This document shows, piece after piece, positions 24,486-32,049 of a stretch of 39,444 nucleotides of DNA. Position 1 is the first letter of the stretch. Every line of letters begins with the position of its first letter. A program made the translations under genes and the position numbers. The notes beneath the pieces were generated by a model. That model was not told the DNA's origin. It saw nothing but the letters and a program-made list of their open reading frames with translations, and did no database searches. Source of the DNA: Anaerolineales bacterium UBA1429 (GTDB lineage Bacteria; Chloroflexota; Anaerolineae; UBA1429); the NCBI GenBank assembly GCA_002329325.1, contig DCTX01000079.1:6745-46188 (forward strand). The letters are read 5' to 3'.

Positions 24486-24512
24486 AAAGGGAGGCCCAGG
24501 CGCCTCCCTTTT
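24486..24512 (+). terminator. Intrinsic terminator of the apt-dksA operon
   Basis: AAAGGGAGGC (24486-24495) and GCCTCCCTTT (24502-24511) make a perfect 10-bp stem with a 6-nt loop, ending in a short T-run. Confidence 0.8.
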
Positions 24513-24577
24513 GCGTTGCCCGGGGAGATGCGAAATCAAAGGCAAAGAGAACCACTCGATAAAGCCGATGGGCGCTT

Positions 24578-24607
24578 TTGACAACTCGGCGCCGTCGGGC
24601 TTACAAT
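24578..24607 (+). promoter_or_regulatory. Promoter of the por operon
   Basis: A perfect TTGACA (24578-24583) and TACAAT (24602-24607) are separated by 18 bp, 220 bp before porG. Confidence 0.75.
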
Positions 24608-24827
24608 GAGTTGATTGAGGGTAGAAACAGGCGGCGCCTGTATGAGGGGTAGGGTAGGCGTGCCTGTGCATCGTCTGGCCCTGCGGCCGGGCGGTGGGCC
24701 CCGGGCTGGCGGCCGTTCATGCCAGGCGCGGCGGGGCCGTGTCCGGAGCGCTGAACGTGTGTCGTCGCACTCCAAATCCAAACGACTGAAAGCAGAGTAG
24801 CGAATCATCGTCACGAGGAGGTAGGCA

Positions 24828-25400
24828 ATGAATCAGATGCTCGAGATCCGTTGGCACGGACGAGCCGGCCAGGGGGTCGTGACCGCAGGAGAACTGCTGG
24901 GCGAATCCAGCATGCATGCTGGCCTGTACTTTCAGGCCTTTCCCGAGTACGGTGCCGAGCGCATGGGCGCGCCCATCAAGGCGTATACGCGTCTGAGCGA
25001 TGACGTGATCGAGATCCACGCTCCCATCCTCGAGCCGGACATGGTCATCGTCGTCAACCCCAACCTGATCGGCATCGTGGACCTGACCGAAGGGCTCAAG
25101 CCCGATGGCAAGCTGATCGTCAATACCAGCCAATCCCCGGCCGATATCCGCAAGCGACTCAACTTTCCCGGCGGCGAGGTGTGGTGCGTGGACGCGACCC
25201 GTATCGCCATGGAGGAGTTCCGCCGCGATATCCCCAGCACCCTGATCCTGGGCGTCGTGGCCAAGGCATCGGAGATCGTGAGCCTCGATGCCATCGTCGA
25301 GACGACCCGCGAGAGCCTGGGCGGCAAGCTGCGCCCCGAGATCGTGGAAGCAAACGTGCGGGCGGTCGAGCGAGCCTATCAGGAGTGCGTCCGGGGCTAG
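24828..25400 (+). CDS. porG: Pyruvate:ferredoxin oxidoreductase, gamma subunit
   Basis: A 190-residue gamma subunit of the four-subunit 2-oxoacid:ferredoxin oxidoreductase, which interconverts pyruvate plus CoA with acetyl-CoA plus CO2 and reduces ferredoxin. It shows the subunit's opening IRWHGRAGQGVVTAGELL and FPEYGAERMGAPIKAYTR. It is first of four por genes in the order gamma-delta-alpha-beta, with a strong ribosome site (GAGGAGG). Pyruvate is the most likely substrate from the beta-subunit sequence; another 2-oxoacid remains possible. CoA use links it in metabolism with the coa genes. Confidence 0.92.
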   Translation: MNQMLEIRWHGRAGQGVVTAGELLGESSMHAGLYFQAFPEYGAERMGAPIKAYTRLSDDVIEIHAPILEPDMVIVVNPNLIGIVDLTEGLKPDGKLIVNTSQSPADIRKRLNFPGGEVWCVDATRIAMEEFRRDIPSTLILGVVAKASEIVSLDAIVETTRESLGGKLRPEIVEANVRAVERAYQECVRG

Positions 25401-25475
25401 CCGCTGTTGCCTGCAATTGCTATGGGACCAGATACGCGCTCTATGCGGCGCACAGAATCAGATGGAGGCCATTCG

Positions 25476-25835
25476 ATGACAACGAAGGAAAGCCCGCGGC
25501 TGGACAAGCCCTGGCAGTGCATCAGCCCCGGGGGCGTAGTGACGGATGTCGGCAATTCGGTAGCCTATATCACGGGCACGTGGCGCACGCTGCGTCCCGT
25601 TCGTGACTTGGCGCAGTGCACCCAGTGCCTGCTCTGCTGGATCATGTGCCCCGATTCGGCGATCACCGTGGTAGATGGCAAGGTCGCCGAGTTCGACTAT
25701 GATCACTGCAAGGGCTGCGGGATCTGCGCCGAGCGCTGCCCCATCAATATCAAGCAGCCCCACAGCTACACGGGCGAGCTGGGCAAGGTCATTCAGATGG
25801 TGCCCGAATCCGCCTTTGAAGCCGACAACGCCTAG
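25476..25835 (+). CDS. porD: Pyruvate:ferredoxin oxidoreductase, delta subunit
   Basis: A 119-residue ferredoxin-like subunit that carries electrons out of the complex. Two [4Fe-4S] motifs are seen: C48-C51-C54-C58 (CTQCLLCWIMCP) and C78-C81-C84-C88 (CKGCGICAERCP). The ATG at 25476 has GGAGG upstream and gives the normal size; an earlier in-frame ATG lacks a good site. The distances to porG and porA are 75 and 33 bp. Confidence 0.93.
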   Translation: MTTKESPRLDKPWQCISPGGVVTDVGNSVAYITGTWRTLRPVRDLAQCTQCLLCWIMCPDSAITVVDGKVAEFDYDHCKGCGICAERCPINIKQPHSYTGELGKVIQMVPESAFEADNA

Positions 25836-25868
25836 TCTCGAGAGCCTGTATTCCTGAGGAGGGAACCG

Positions 25869-27065
25869 ATGGTCGCAAGCCGCTTTATGCCTCTGGATGG
25901 CGCCAACGCCGTCTCGCAGGCGATGCGTCAGATCAACCCTGACGTCGTTGCTGCCTATCCTATCACCCCCCAGACGGCCGTTGTACAGAACTTTTCGCAG
26001 TACGTGGCCGATGGGATCGTCAATACCGAGTTCGTCCCTGTAGAGAGCGAGCACGCTGCCATGAGCGCCTGCGTCGGCGCCTCGGCGGCTGGCGCCCGCG
26101 TGATGACGGCCACCTCCGCCAACGGGCTGGCCCTCATGTGGGAGATGCTCTATATCGCCTCTGGCATGCGCCTTCCGATCGTGATGACCGTGGTGAACCG
26201 GGCCCTCTCCAGCCCGCTCAACATCCACTGCGATCACTCGGACGCCATGGGCGCCCGCGATTCCGGCTGGCTCCAGTTCTACGCCGAGAGCGGCCAGGAA
26301 GCCTACGATAACACCATCAAGTCGCTCAAGATCGCCGAGAGCAAGGAGCTGCGCCTGCCGGTGATGAGCTGCCAGGATGGCTTCATCACGGGCCACGGCG
26401 TGGAGCGGGTGGGCCTGTTGCCCGACGAGGCCGTGCGCGAGTTCGTCGGCAGCTATGAGCCCGAGTTCTACCTGCTGAACACCGATCAGCCCGTCACCAT
26501 GGGCGCCTGGGACTTTACCGACTACTACTTTGAGCACAAGCGCCAGCAGACGGAGGCCATGAACAACGCCATGGGCCTCATCGAGTCGGTCTGCCAGGAG
26601 TACGAGCGCCTCTCGGAGCGCCCGCAGCCGATCCTCGATTGCTACGGCATGGATGACGCCGAGTACGCCATCGTCGTGCTCTCGTCCACCGCCGGCACGG
26701 CGCGCTCGCTGGCCCGCCAGTTGCGCGCCCAGGGCCAGAAGGTGGGCGTGCTCAAGCCGCGCCTGTTCCGCCCCTTCCCGGCGGCGCAGATCGTGGATTG
26801 CATCCGCAACTGCAAGGCCGTCGCCGTGATGGATCGCGCCATCTCGTTCGGCGCGCCCCAGGGCATGGGCCCGCTCTTTACCGATATCACGTCGGCGCTG
26901 TTTGTCGCAGGCGTCTGCGACCTGCCCATCGTCAACTATATCTACGGCCTCGGCGGGCGCGACACCACGCCCCCGATGATCAGCGAGGTCTATGCCGATC
27001 TGGAAGAGATCGCGGCTACCGGTGATCGCGGAGATCTGGTGCGCTATGTCGGCCTGCGCGGGTAG
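25869..27065 (+). CDS. porA: Pyruvate:ferredoxin oxidoreductase, alpha subunit
   Basis: A 398-residue alpha subunit, containing the pyrimidine-side TPP domain and the transketolase C-terminal domain. It has the family hallmark AAYPITPQT near 28-36, then the VESEHAAMSACVGAS segment. The C-terminal region (LKPRLFRPFPA) interacts with the gamma and beta subunits. The ATG follows GAGGAGGG. Length is normal for archaeal-type PorA. Confidence 0.94.
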   Translation: MVASRFMPLDGANAVSQAMRQINPDVVAAYPITPQTAVVQNFSQYVADGIVNTEFVPVESEHAAMSACVGASAAGARVMTATSANGLALMWEMLYIASGMRLPIVMTVVNRALSSPLNIHCDHSDAMGARDSGWLQFYAESGQEAYDNTIKSLKIAESKELRLPVMSCQDGFITGHGVERVGLLPDEAVREFVGSYEPEFYLLNTDQPVTMGAWDFTDYYFEHKRQQTEAMNNAMGLIESVCQEYERLSERPQPILDCYGMDDAEYAIVVLSSTAGTARSLARQLRAQGQKVGVLKPRLFRPFPAAQIVDCIRNCKAVAVMDRAISFGAPQGMGPLFTDITSALFVAGVCDLPIVNYIYGLGGRDTTPPMISEVYADLEEIAATGDRGDLVRYVGLRG

Positions 27066-27120
27066 CGCCCTGCGGACCACCCACGCGCGTCACCCACGAG
27101 AGTAGCAAGGAGAATACACC

Positions 27121-28080
27121 ATGGCCGATCGGATTCGCGTCAACCTGCGAGATATCATCAAGCCCGAAGAGCGGCTGGCTCCTGGCCATCGCCTGTGCGC
27201 GGGCTGCGCCGAGCCCACCGTCGTGCGCCAGATCCTTCACGCCATCGAGACGCCCGTCGTGCTCTCCACGGCCACGGGCTGCCTGGAGGTCTCGTCCTCC
27301 GTCTACCCGTTCACGTCCTGGAACGTGCCCTGGATCCACAGCGCCTTTGAGAACTCGTCCACGACCATCTCCGGCGTCGAGGCCGCCTTCAAGGCGCTGC
27401 AGCGTACCGGCCGCATCCCGGCGGACAAGCAGATCACCTTCCTGGCCTTTGGCGGAGACGGCGCCAGCTATGATATCGGGTTCCAGTTCATCTCTGGCGC
27501 CCTGGAGCGCGGCCACCGCTTTATCTATGTCTGCCTCAACAACGAGGCGTACATGAACACGGGCATCCAGCGCTCCAGCGCCACCCCCAAGGGCGCCGAT
27601 ACCACCACGTCGCCCGCGGGCGAGGTGCTGCCCGGCAAGACCCAGTGGCGCAAGCCGTTCACCCGCATCATGGCGGCCCACGACATCCCGTACGTGGCCC
27701 AGGCAGCGCCCCACAACTACCGCGACCTGATGCGCAAGGCGAAGAAGGCCGCCGCCGCGAACGGCCCGGCCGTGCTCAACATCCTGACGCCCTGCCCGCG
27801 CGGATGGCGTCACGCCAGCGATCAGACGATGCCCATGACCGAGCTGGCCGCCGATACCTGCTATTGGCCGCTGTACGAGGTCGAGGATGGCGTCATCACG
27901 ATCAACTACAAGCCGCGTGAGAAAAAGCCCGTGGCCGATTGGCTGCGCGCCCAAGGTCGCTTCCGCCACCTCTTCCGCCCGGCCAATGCCTGGCTGCTGG
28001 AGGAGATCCAGACCCGCGTGGATCAGGAATGGGAGCGTCTCTTGCGCGAAGAGGCCTCCACCCAGGGCCAGAACGCCTAG
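27121..28080 (+). CDS. porB: Pyruvate:ferredoxin oxidoreductase, beta subunit
   Basis: A 319-residue beta subunit that binds thiamine pyrophosphate and a [4Fe-4S] cluster. Cluster cysteines are in LCAGCAEP and TATGCLEV near the N-terminus and in TPCPRGW near residue 222. The TPP/Mg motif is GGDGASYDIGF followed by NNEAYMNTG. TSWNVPWIHSAFEN is characteristic of pyruvate-type enzymes. A ribosome site (AAGGAG) precedes the ATG, and a clear terminator follows. Confidence 0.94.
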   Translation: MADRIRVNLRDIIKPEERLAPGHRLCAGCAEPTVVRQILHAIETPVVLSTATGCLEVSSSVYPFTSWNVPWIHSAFENSSTTISGVEAAFKALQRTGRIPADKQITFLAFGGDGASYDIGFQFISGALERGHRFIYVCLNNEAYMNTGIQRSSATPKGADTTTSPAGEVLPGKTQWRKPFTRIMAAHDIPYVAQAAPHNYRDLMRKAKKAAAANGPAVLNILTPCPRGWRHASDQTMPMTELAADTCYWPLYEVEDGVITINYKPREKKPVADWLRAQGRFRHLFRPANAWLLEEIQTRVDQEWERLLREEASTQGQNA

Positions 28081-28105
28081 GGTGACAGGGCCGCGCGTTA
28101 TCGAG

Positions 28106-28138
28106 GGGGTAGCCTGCTTGCGTGGGCTGCCCCTTTTT
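28106..28138 (+). terminator. Intrinsic terminator of the por operon
   Basis: GGGGTAGCC (28106-28114) and GGCTGCCCC (28125-28133) form a 9-bp stem with a 10-nt loop, followed by TTTTT. It ends 14 bp before the upp start. Confidence 0.8.
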
Positions 28139-28152
28139 CATCGGGAGGTCCT

Positions 28153-28851
28153 GTGATAGAGGACTCGGCAAGCCCATTGGCGCCGCAGAGGCAAGGCCGC
28201 ATCGTGATCTCGCAGCACGCTCTGGTGCGGCACAAGCTGGCGCTCCTGCGCGACGTGCACACGTCGTCCTTCCAGTTCCGCGCCCTGGTGCGCGAGCTGG
28301 CCACCCTCCTGGCCTACGAGGCCACGGCCGATCTGCCCCTGGCGGAGCGCCCGGTGACGACGCCCCTGGCCGAGGCCCAGGGCTGGTCGCTGGCCCGCCG
28401 CATCGGGCTGGTGCCCATCCTGCGGGCGGGCCTGGGCATGGTGGATGCCATTTGGGAGCTGATCCCCGACGCCCAGGTCTGGCACATTGGGGTCTATCGC
28501 GATCACGAGACGCTGCAGCCGGTGCGCTACTACAACAAGCTGCCGCCCATTCCCACGATGCAGGTCTGCCTGGTGCTGGACCCCATGCTCGCCACGGGGG
28601 GATCGGCCATCGCCACGGTGGACATGCTCAAGGAGTGCGGCATTCGCTGGATCAAGTTCGTGGGGCTCATCGCCGCGCCCGAGGGGATAAAGGCCCTCTC
28701 CAGCGTGCACCCGGATGTGGATATCCACCTGGCCGCCGTGGACGAACGCCTCACGCCGGCGCCTTCGCGGCCCGGCGACCCGCCCGAGGGTTATATCATC
28801 CCGGGCCTGGGCGATGCCGGCGATCGCCAGTTCGGCACGGAGCAAAAGTAG
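28153..28851 (+). CDS. upp: Uracil phosphoribosyltransferase
   Basis: A 232-residue pyrimidine salvage enzyme making UMP from uracil and PRPP. Features are the PRPP loop VLDPMLATGGSA at 141-152, VPILRAGLGM at 87-96, and the uracil-binding C-terminal YIIPGLGDAGDRQFGT. It starts at GTG (28153-28155) with GGGAGG 5 nt upstream. At 232 residues it is slightly longer than usual (about 209), with extra residues at the N-terminus. It is only 4 bp before the next gene, so the two are co-transcribed. Confidence 0.95.
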   Translation: MIEDSASPLAPQRQGRIVISQHALVRHKLALLRDVHTSSFQFRALVRELATLLAYEATADLPLAERPVTTPLAEAQGWSLARRIGLVPILRAGLGMVDAIWELIPDAQVWHIGVYRDHETLQPVRYYNKLPPIPTMQVCLVLDPMLATGGSAIATVDMLKECGIRWIKFVGLIAAPEGIKALSSVHPDVDIHLAAVDERLTPAPSRPGDPPEGYIIPGLGDAGDRQFGTEQK

Positions 28852-28855
28852 CGCC

Positions 28856-29896
28856 ATGTCTCCCTGGCTCTATATCCTGGTGTTGGGTATCGGGTTCGGC
28901 GGCGTGGCGCTGCTGACCCCTCTGGCCATGCGGCTGGGCAAACGCTGGGGGATCGTGGATCGCCCCGGGGGGCGCCGCACCCACAAGGGCGAGATCCCCC
29001 GCATCGGTGGGCTGGGCATCTTTCCGGCCTTTGCCCTGGCGGCCTTGCTGCCGGTGGCGCTGGGCGCGCCCCGCAACGACCCGCTGGAGCTGACGCGCCT
29101 GGCGGGCGTGCTGGCGGGCATGGCCGTCGTCTGGATCGTGGGCCTGCTGGACGATCGCTACAAGCTGCCGCCCCTGGCGCAGTTGGCGGGCCTGGCGTTG
29201 GCGGCCCTGGCCGCCATTGCCTGCAAGGTCTTTATCGAGGTCTTTAACGACCCCCTCTCTGACCAGCAGATCTGGATCGACTGGTACCTAATGCTGCCCA
29301 TCAGCCTCGTCTGGCTGATCGGCATGACCGGCACGGTCAACATGGTGGACGGGCTGGATGGCCTGGCGACGGGGGTGACGGCCATCGCCGCGGCGGTGCT
29401 CTTTGTGCACATGCTGCGGCTGGGGCAGTACAGCGTCTCGCTGTTGCCCCTGGCCCTGGTCGGCTGCTGCCTGGGGTTCCTGCCCCACAACTTTTACCCG
29501 GCGCGCATCTTTTTGGGGGGCGGCGCCTATGTGCTGGGCTTTGCCCTGGGGGCGCTGGCCATCGTGGCGGGCGCCAAGGTGGCCTCGGTGCTCCTGGTGC
29601 TCTGGCTGCCCATCGTGGACGTCGTCTGGCAGGTCTATTCCCGCTGGCGGCGGGGCCAGCCGATCTCCCTGGGCGACCGCGGGCATCTGCACCTGCGCCT
29701 GCAGGACCTGGGCTGGCCCGTGGGGCGCATCGTGCTCCTGTACTATGGCATCACGGCGCTGTTGGGCGCCGTGGCATTGCTCAGCCCGCTGCGCATCCTC
29801 AAGCTGGCGATCCTGGTGGGGGCGGGGGTGATCATTCTCGTCCTGCTGGCCGTCCTGGCCCGCGCGGGGTCTGACGATATCGCCACAGGCACCTAG
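28856..29896 (+). CDS. Undecaprenyl-phosphate sugar-1-phosphate transferase (WecA/TagO/MraY family)
   Basis: A 346-residue membrane enzyme with about ten hydrophobic segments. It transfers a sugar-1-phosphate (usually GlcNAc-1-P from UDP-GlcNAc) to undecaprenyl phosphate, starting a cell-envelope polysaccharide. Family motifs are VDRPGGRRTHKGEIPRIGG near 34-52, the Mg-binding LLDD at 97-100, NMVDGLDGLA in the middle and RGHLHLRL in the late cytosolic loop. MraY itself is less likely because the WecA-type His-rich loop is present. The start ATG at 28856 lies close after upp. Its stop overlaps the mobB stop in the palindrome CTAG. Confidence 0.88.
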   Translation: MSPWLYILVLGIGFGGVALLTPLAMRLGKRWGIVDRPGGRRTHKGEIPRIGGLGIFPAFALAALLPVALGAPRNDPLELTRLAGVLAGMAVVWIVGLLDDRYKLPPLAQLAGLALAALAAIACKVFIEVFNDPLSDQQIWIDWYLMLPISLVWLIGMTGTVNMVDGLDGLATGVTAIAAAVLFVHMLRLGQYSVSLLPLALVGCCLGFLPHNFYPARIFLGGGAYVLGFALGALAIVAGAKVASVLLVLWLPIVDVVWQVYSRWRRGQPISLGDRGHLHLRLQDLGWPVGRIVLLYYGITALLGAVALLSPLRILKLAILVGAGVIILVLLAVLARAGSDDIATGT

Positions 29897-30399
29897 GCGC
29901 CCTGCCGGGGCACCAACCCTCGTTCCTCCAGCAGGGCGATCAGGCCCGCGATGTCATCGGTGGCGATGCGCGGGACGGGGCGGGGATCCTGCACGTCGTC
30001 GCTCACGATGGCCAACAGCTCCTCGGTCCGTGCGATGGGCTCCACGCCCGTCTCGGCGCGCAGCACCTCGATCTTGGGCAGCGGCTCGCGCTTGAACCCC
30101 TCGGCGATCACTACGGAGATGCCCTGGGGCAGCCGGGCGATGAGCTCGGAGAGGGAAGGCTCGGCCGGGCAGCGCTCGATCCAGGCCAGGGCTGTACGGC
30201 TGGCGATGGCCACCACGTCGGCGCCCGCCTCCGCAAAGCGATAGGTATCGGTGCCGGGGCGGTCGATCTCGAACCCGGCCATCGAGTGTTTGATGACGGC
30301 CACGGCGAGCCCTCGGCCCTTGAGCGCCTCCACCAGACGCACGCATAGCGTGGTCTTGCCCGAGTTGTGCCAGCCGACGATGGATAGAGCTGTTGGCAT
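29893..30399 (-). CDS. mobB: Molybdopterin-guanine dinucleotide biosynthesis adaptor MobB
   Basis: A 168-residue P-loop GTP-binding protein that assists MobA in attaching GMP to molybdopterin, making the bis-MGD cofactor of enzymes such as formate dehydrogenase or nitrate reductase. Walker A is GWHNSGKTT at 9-17. The conserved KHS(M)AGFEIDRPGTDTYR segment and VIAEGFKREPLPKIE follow. The ATG at 30399 has GGGGAA upstream; the longer open frame is not used. No mobA or molybdoenzyme gene is in the window. It is convergent with the transferase gene. Confidence 0.93.
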   Translation of the reverse strand: MPTALSIVGWHNSGKTTLCVRLVEALKGRGLAVAVIKHSMAGFEIDRPGTDTYRFAEAGADVVAIASRTALAWIERCPAEPSLSELIARLPQGISVVIAEGFKREPLPKIEVLRAETGVEPIARTEELLAIVSDDVQDPRPVPRIATDDIAGLIALLEERGLVPRQGA

Positions 30400-30444
30400 G
30401 TTTCCCCTATAATGGTGCTGCGAGATGTGGCGGTGTCCGCGCGG

Positions 30445-30450
30445 ATTATA
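30445..30450 (-). promoter_or_regulatory. Probable -10 element of mobB
   Basis: A perfect TATAAT on the minus strand lies 46 bp before the mobB start. No good -35 hexamer stands at the right distance, so the promoter call is weak. Confidence 0.4.
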
Positions 30451-30574
30451 GCACGTTCGCGCCCCGGCGCGAGGCTGCCGGGCGAGCTTTGGCGGTGCGG
30501 CCAGGGCGCGCCGAACGGCCATCGGGGGCGCAGCAAGCTTTTCAGTTCCTGTTCGCCTTGCCCATAGGAGCGTG

Positions 30575-30599
30575 GCGGGCGAACCTCGTGTTCGCCCGC
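30575..30599. repeat. Perfect 10-bp-stem hairpin upstream of the oxidoreductase gene
   Basis: GCGGGCGAAC (30575-30584) and GTTCGCCCGC (30590-30599) flank a 5-nt loop. It ends 26 bp before the ATG and lacks a T-run. The GGGCGAAC palindrome looks like a dispersed repeat rather than a terminator. Confidence 0.6.
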
Positions 30600-30625
30600 G
30601 GCCAAGCAACATCCAGGAGGGCGCC

Positions 30626-31855
30626 ATGATACGTTTCGGACTGGTGGGGTTGGGCGGCTATGCGTCGATATGGACCCGCTGGCTGGAGACGCTGCGCCAG
30701 CGAGGCATCGCCTGCATCGGGGCCGTCGTTGTGCGCAACCCTGGGCGCTATGGCGAGGAGCTGGAGCGCCTGTCGCGGCAAGGTTGCCGCGTGTATCCAG
30801 ACCTGGCCAGCCTGTTGGAGATGGGCGGCGTGGATGTCGTCGGCCTGCCCGTGGGCATCGCCTCCCACGCGCCTCTGGCGGTGCAGGCCCTGGAGGCGGG
30901 GTATCCCGTGATCGTGGAAAAGCCGCTGGCGGGCGCGATCCAGGAGGCGCTGGCCGTGGCGGAGGCCGAGGCCCGCTCCGGGCAATGGTGCGCCGTGGCC
31001 TACCAGTGGCTCCACAGCCCGACCATCCAGGCGCTGGCAGGCCTGATCGCCCGCGGGGAGCTGGGCCACATTCGAGAGGCCCGCTGCGTTATCGGCTGGC
31101 CCCGCGGGCGCGGCTACTACACCCGCAACGCCTGGGTGGGCCAGCTCCAGAGCCCCCAAGGCTGGGTGCTGGACGGCCCCGCCACCAACGCTACCGCCCA
31201 CTATCTCACCAACCTGCTCTACCTGGCCGGTGTGCAGCCCCACAGGCCCGCCATCGCCGCCGTGCGCGCCGAGCTCTGCCGCGCCAACGCCATCTCCAGC
31301 TATGACACGTCCTGTCTCGAGATCCGGCTGACCGACGGCGCGTGCCTGTACCACTATGCCAGCCACACCCTGCAGCAATCCATCGAGCCGCAGATGCGCA
31401 TCCGAGGCGAGCGCGGCGAGATCGTCTGGGAGGCGGCCAGCGATAGCGCCACGGTGACCCTGGCCGATGGCAGCGTGCGCACCCTGGCCAACCCCGATCC
31501 TGGCGCCAACCAGGGTCAGCCCCTGGAGCAGGCGGCCCGCACCGCGGCGGGCCTGGACCCGCAGCCCCTCTGCGGCGTGAACGAGGCGCTGCCCCACGTG
31601 CTGGCGGTCAACCTGGCCTTTGAATCCAGCGGCGGCGTCCATGACATCGGGCGCGTCGCCGGGCAGGCGACGATGGCGGGGGAGCCCCTGGTGGTGGTGG
31701 AGGGCATGGAGGCGCTGCTGCGCCGCGCCCAGGCCGAAGGGGGCCTGTTCTCCGATCTGGGGGCGCCGTGGGCCCGGGCGACAGCGCCCTTCTCGGCGGC
31801 GGGCTACCGCGTCTTCCCGCAGGGGCCGGCGCTGCGGGCCTTCCTGGCGGGCTAG
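30626..31855 (+). CDS. Gfo/Idh/MocA family NAD(P)-dependent oxidoreductase
   Basis: A 409-residue sugar-type oxidoreductase. The N-terminal Rossmann domain begins with GLVGLGGYAS, and the family's catalytic Lys is in VEKP at 97-100. The C-terminal GFO_IDH_MocA domain contains GPATNATAHYLTNLL, where relatives have the substrate-binding D-x-x-x-H motif. These enzymes oxidise or epimerise sugars, inositols or sugar acids; the substrate is unknown. The ATG at 30626 has AGGAGGG upstream. It stands alone between mobB and the eCIS locus. Confidence 0.88.
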   Translation: MIRFGLVGLGGYASIWTRWLETLRQRGIACIGAVVVRNPGRYGEELERLSRQGCRVYPDLASLLEMGGVDVVGLPVGIASHAPLAVQALEAGYPVIVEKPLAGAIQEALAVAEAEARSGQWCAVAYQWLHSPTIQALAGLIARGELGHIREARCVIGWPRGRGYYTRNAWVGQLQSPQGWVLDGPATNATAHYLTNLLYLAGVQPHRPAIAAVRAELCRANAISSYDTSCLEIRLTDGACLYHYASHTLQQSIEPQMRIRGERGEIVWEAASDSATVTLADGSVRTLANPDPGANQGQPLEQAARTAAGLDPQPLCGVNEALPHVLAVNLAFESSGGVHDIGRVAGQATMAGEPLVVVEGMEALLRRAQAEGGLFSDLGAPWARATAPFSAAGYRVFPQGPALRAFLAG

Positions 31856-31952
31856 GCTGCCGCCCGGATCGCCCGATCCCCCCGGCGACGCCGCTTTCCT
31901 GAGCTTCTTGGTCGTCTTGGTCATGATACTCGGGAAAAGGAGGCATATCCTG

Positions 31953-31982
31953 TTGACAGGGGTGCCTTCTTGCGCGTATGAT
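31953..31982 (+). promoter_or_regulatory. Promoter of the eCIS locus
   Basis: A perfect TTGACA (31953-31958) and TATGAT (31977-31982) are separated by 18 bp. The predicted start near 31989 gives a leader of about 60 nt. This is the only clear promoter before the closely spaced genes that follow. Confidence 0.75.
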
Positions 31983-32049
31983 AGGAATGATAGTTCGCGA
32001 TAGGAGTATAGTTTCGACCGATTGTTAGGCTCGCTTCCTGGAGGGCGCT

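Larger units (their letters stand above)
24441..24827. other. Intergenic region with terminator, promoter and long por leader
   Basis: The 387-bp gap contains the apt-dksA terminator, the por promoter (24578-24607) and then about 210 nt of GC-rich untranslated leader. The leader has many G/C runs able to fold, but no terminator-like T-run and no riboswitch consensus I recognise. Short open frames here have no ribosome sites. Confidence 0.5.

Noticed and set aside
30408..30413. Plus-strand TATAAT as a promoter for the Gfo/Idh/MocA gene
   Set aside because: No -35 hexamer at a suitable distance, and it lies over 200 bp from the gene beside the mobB ribosome site.
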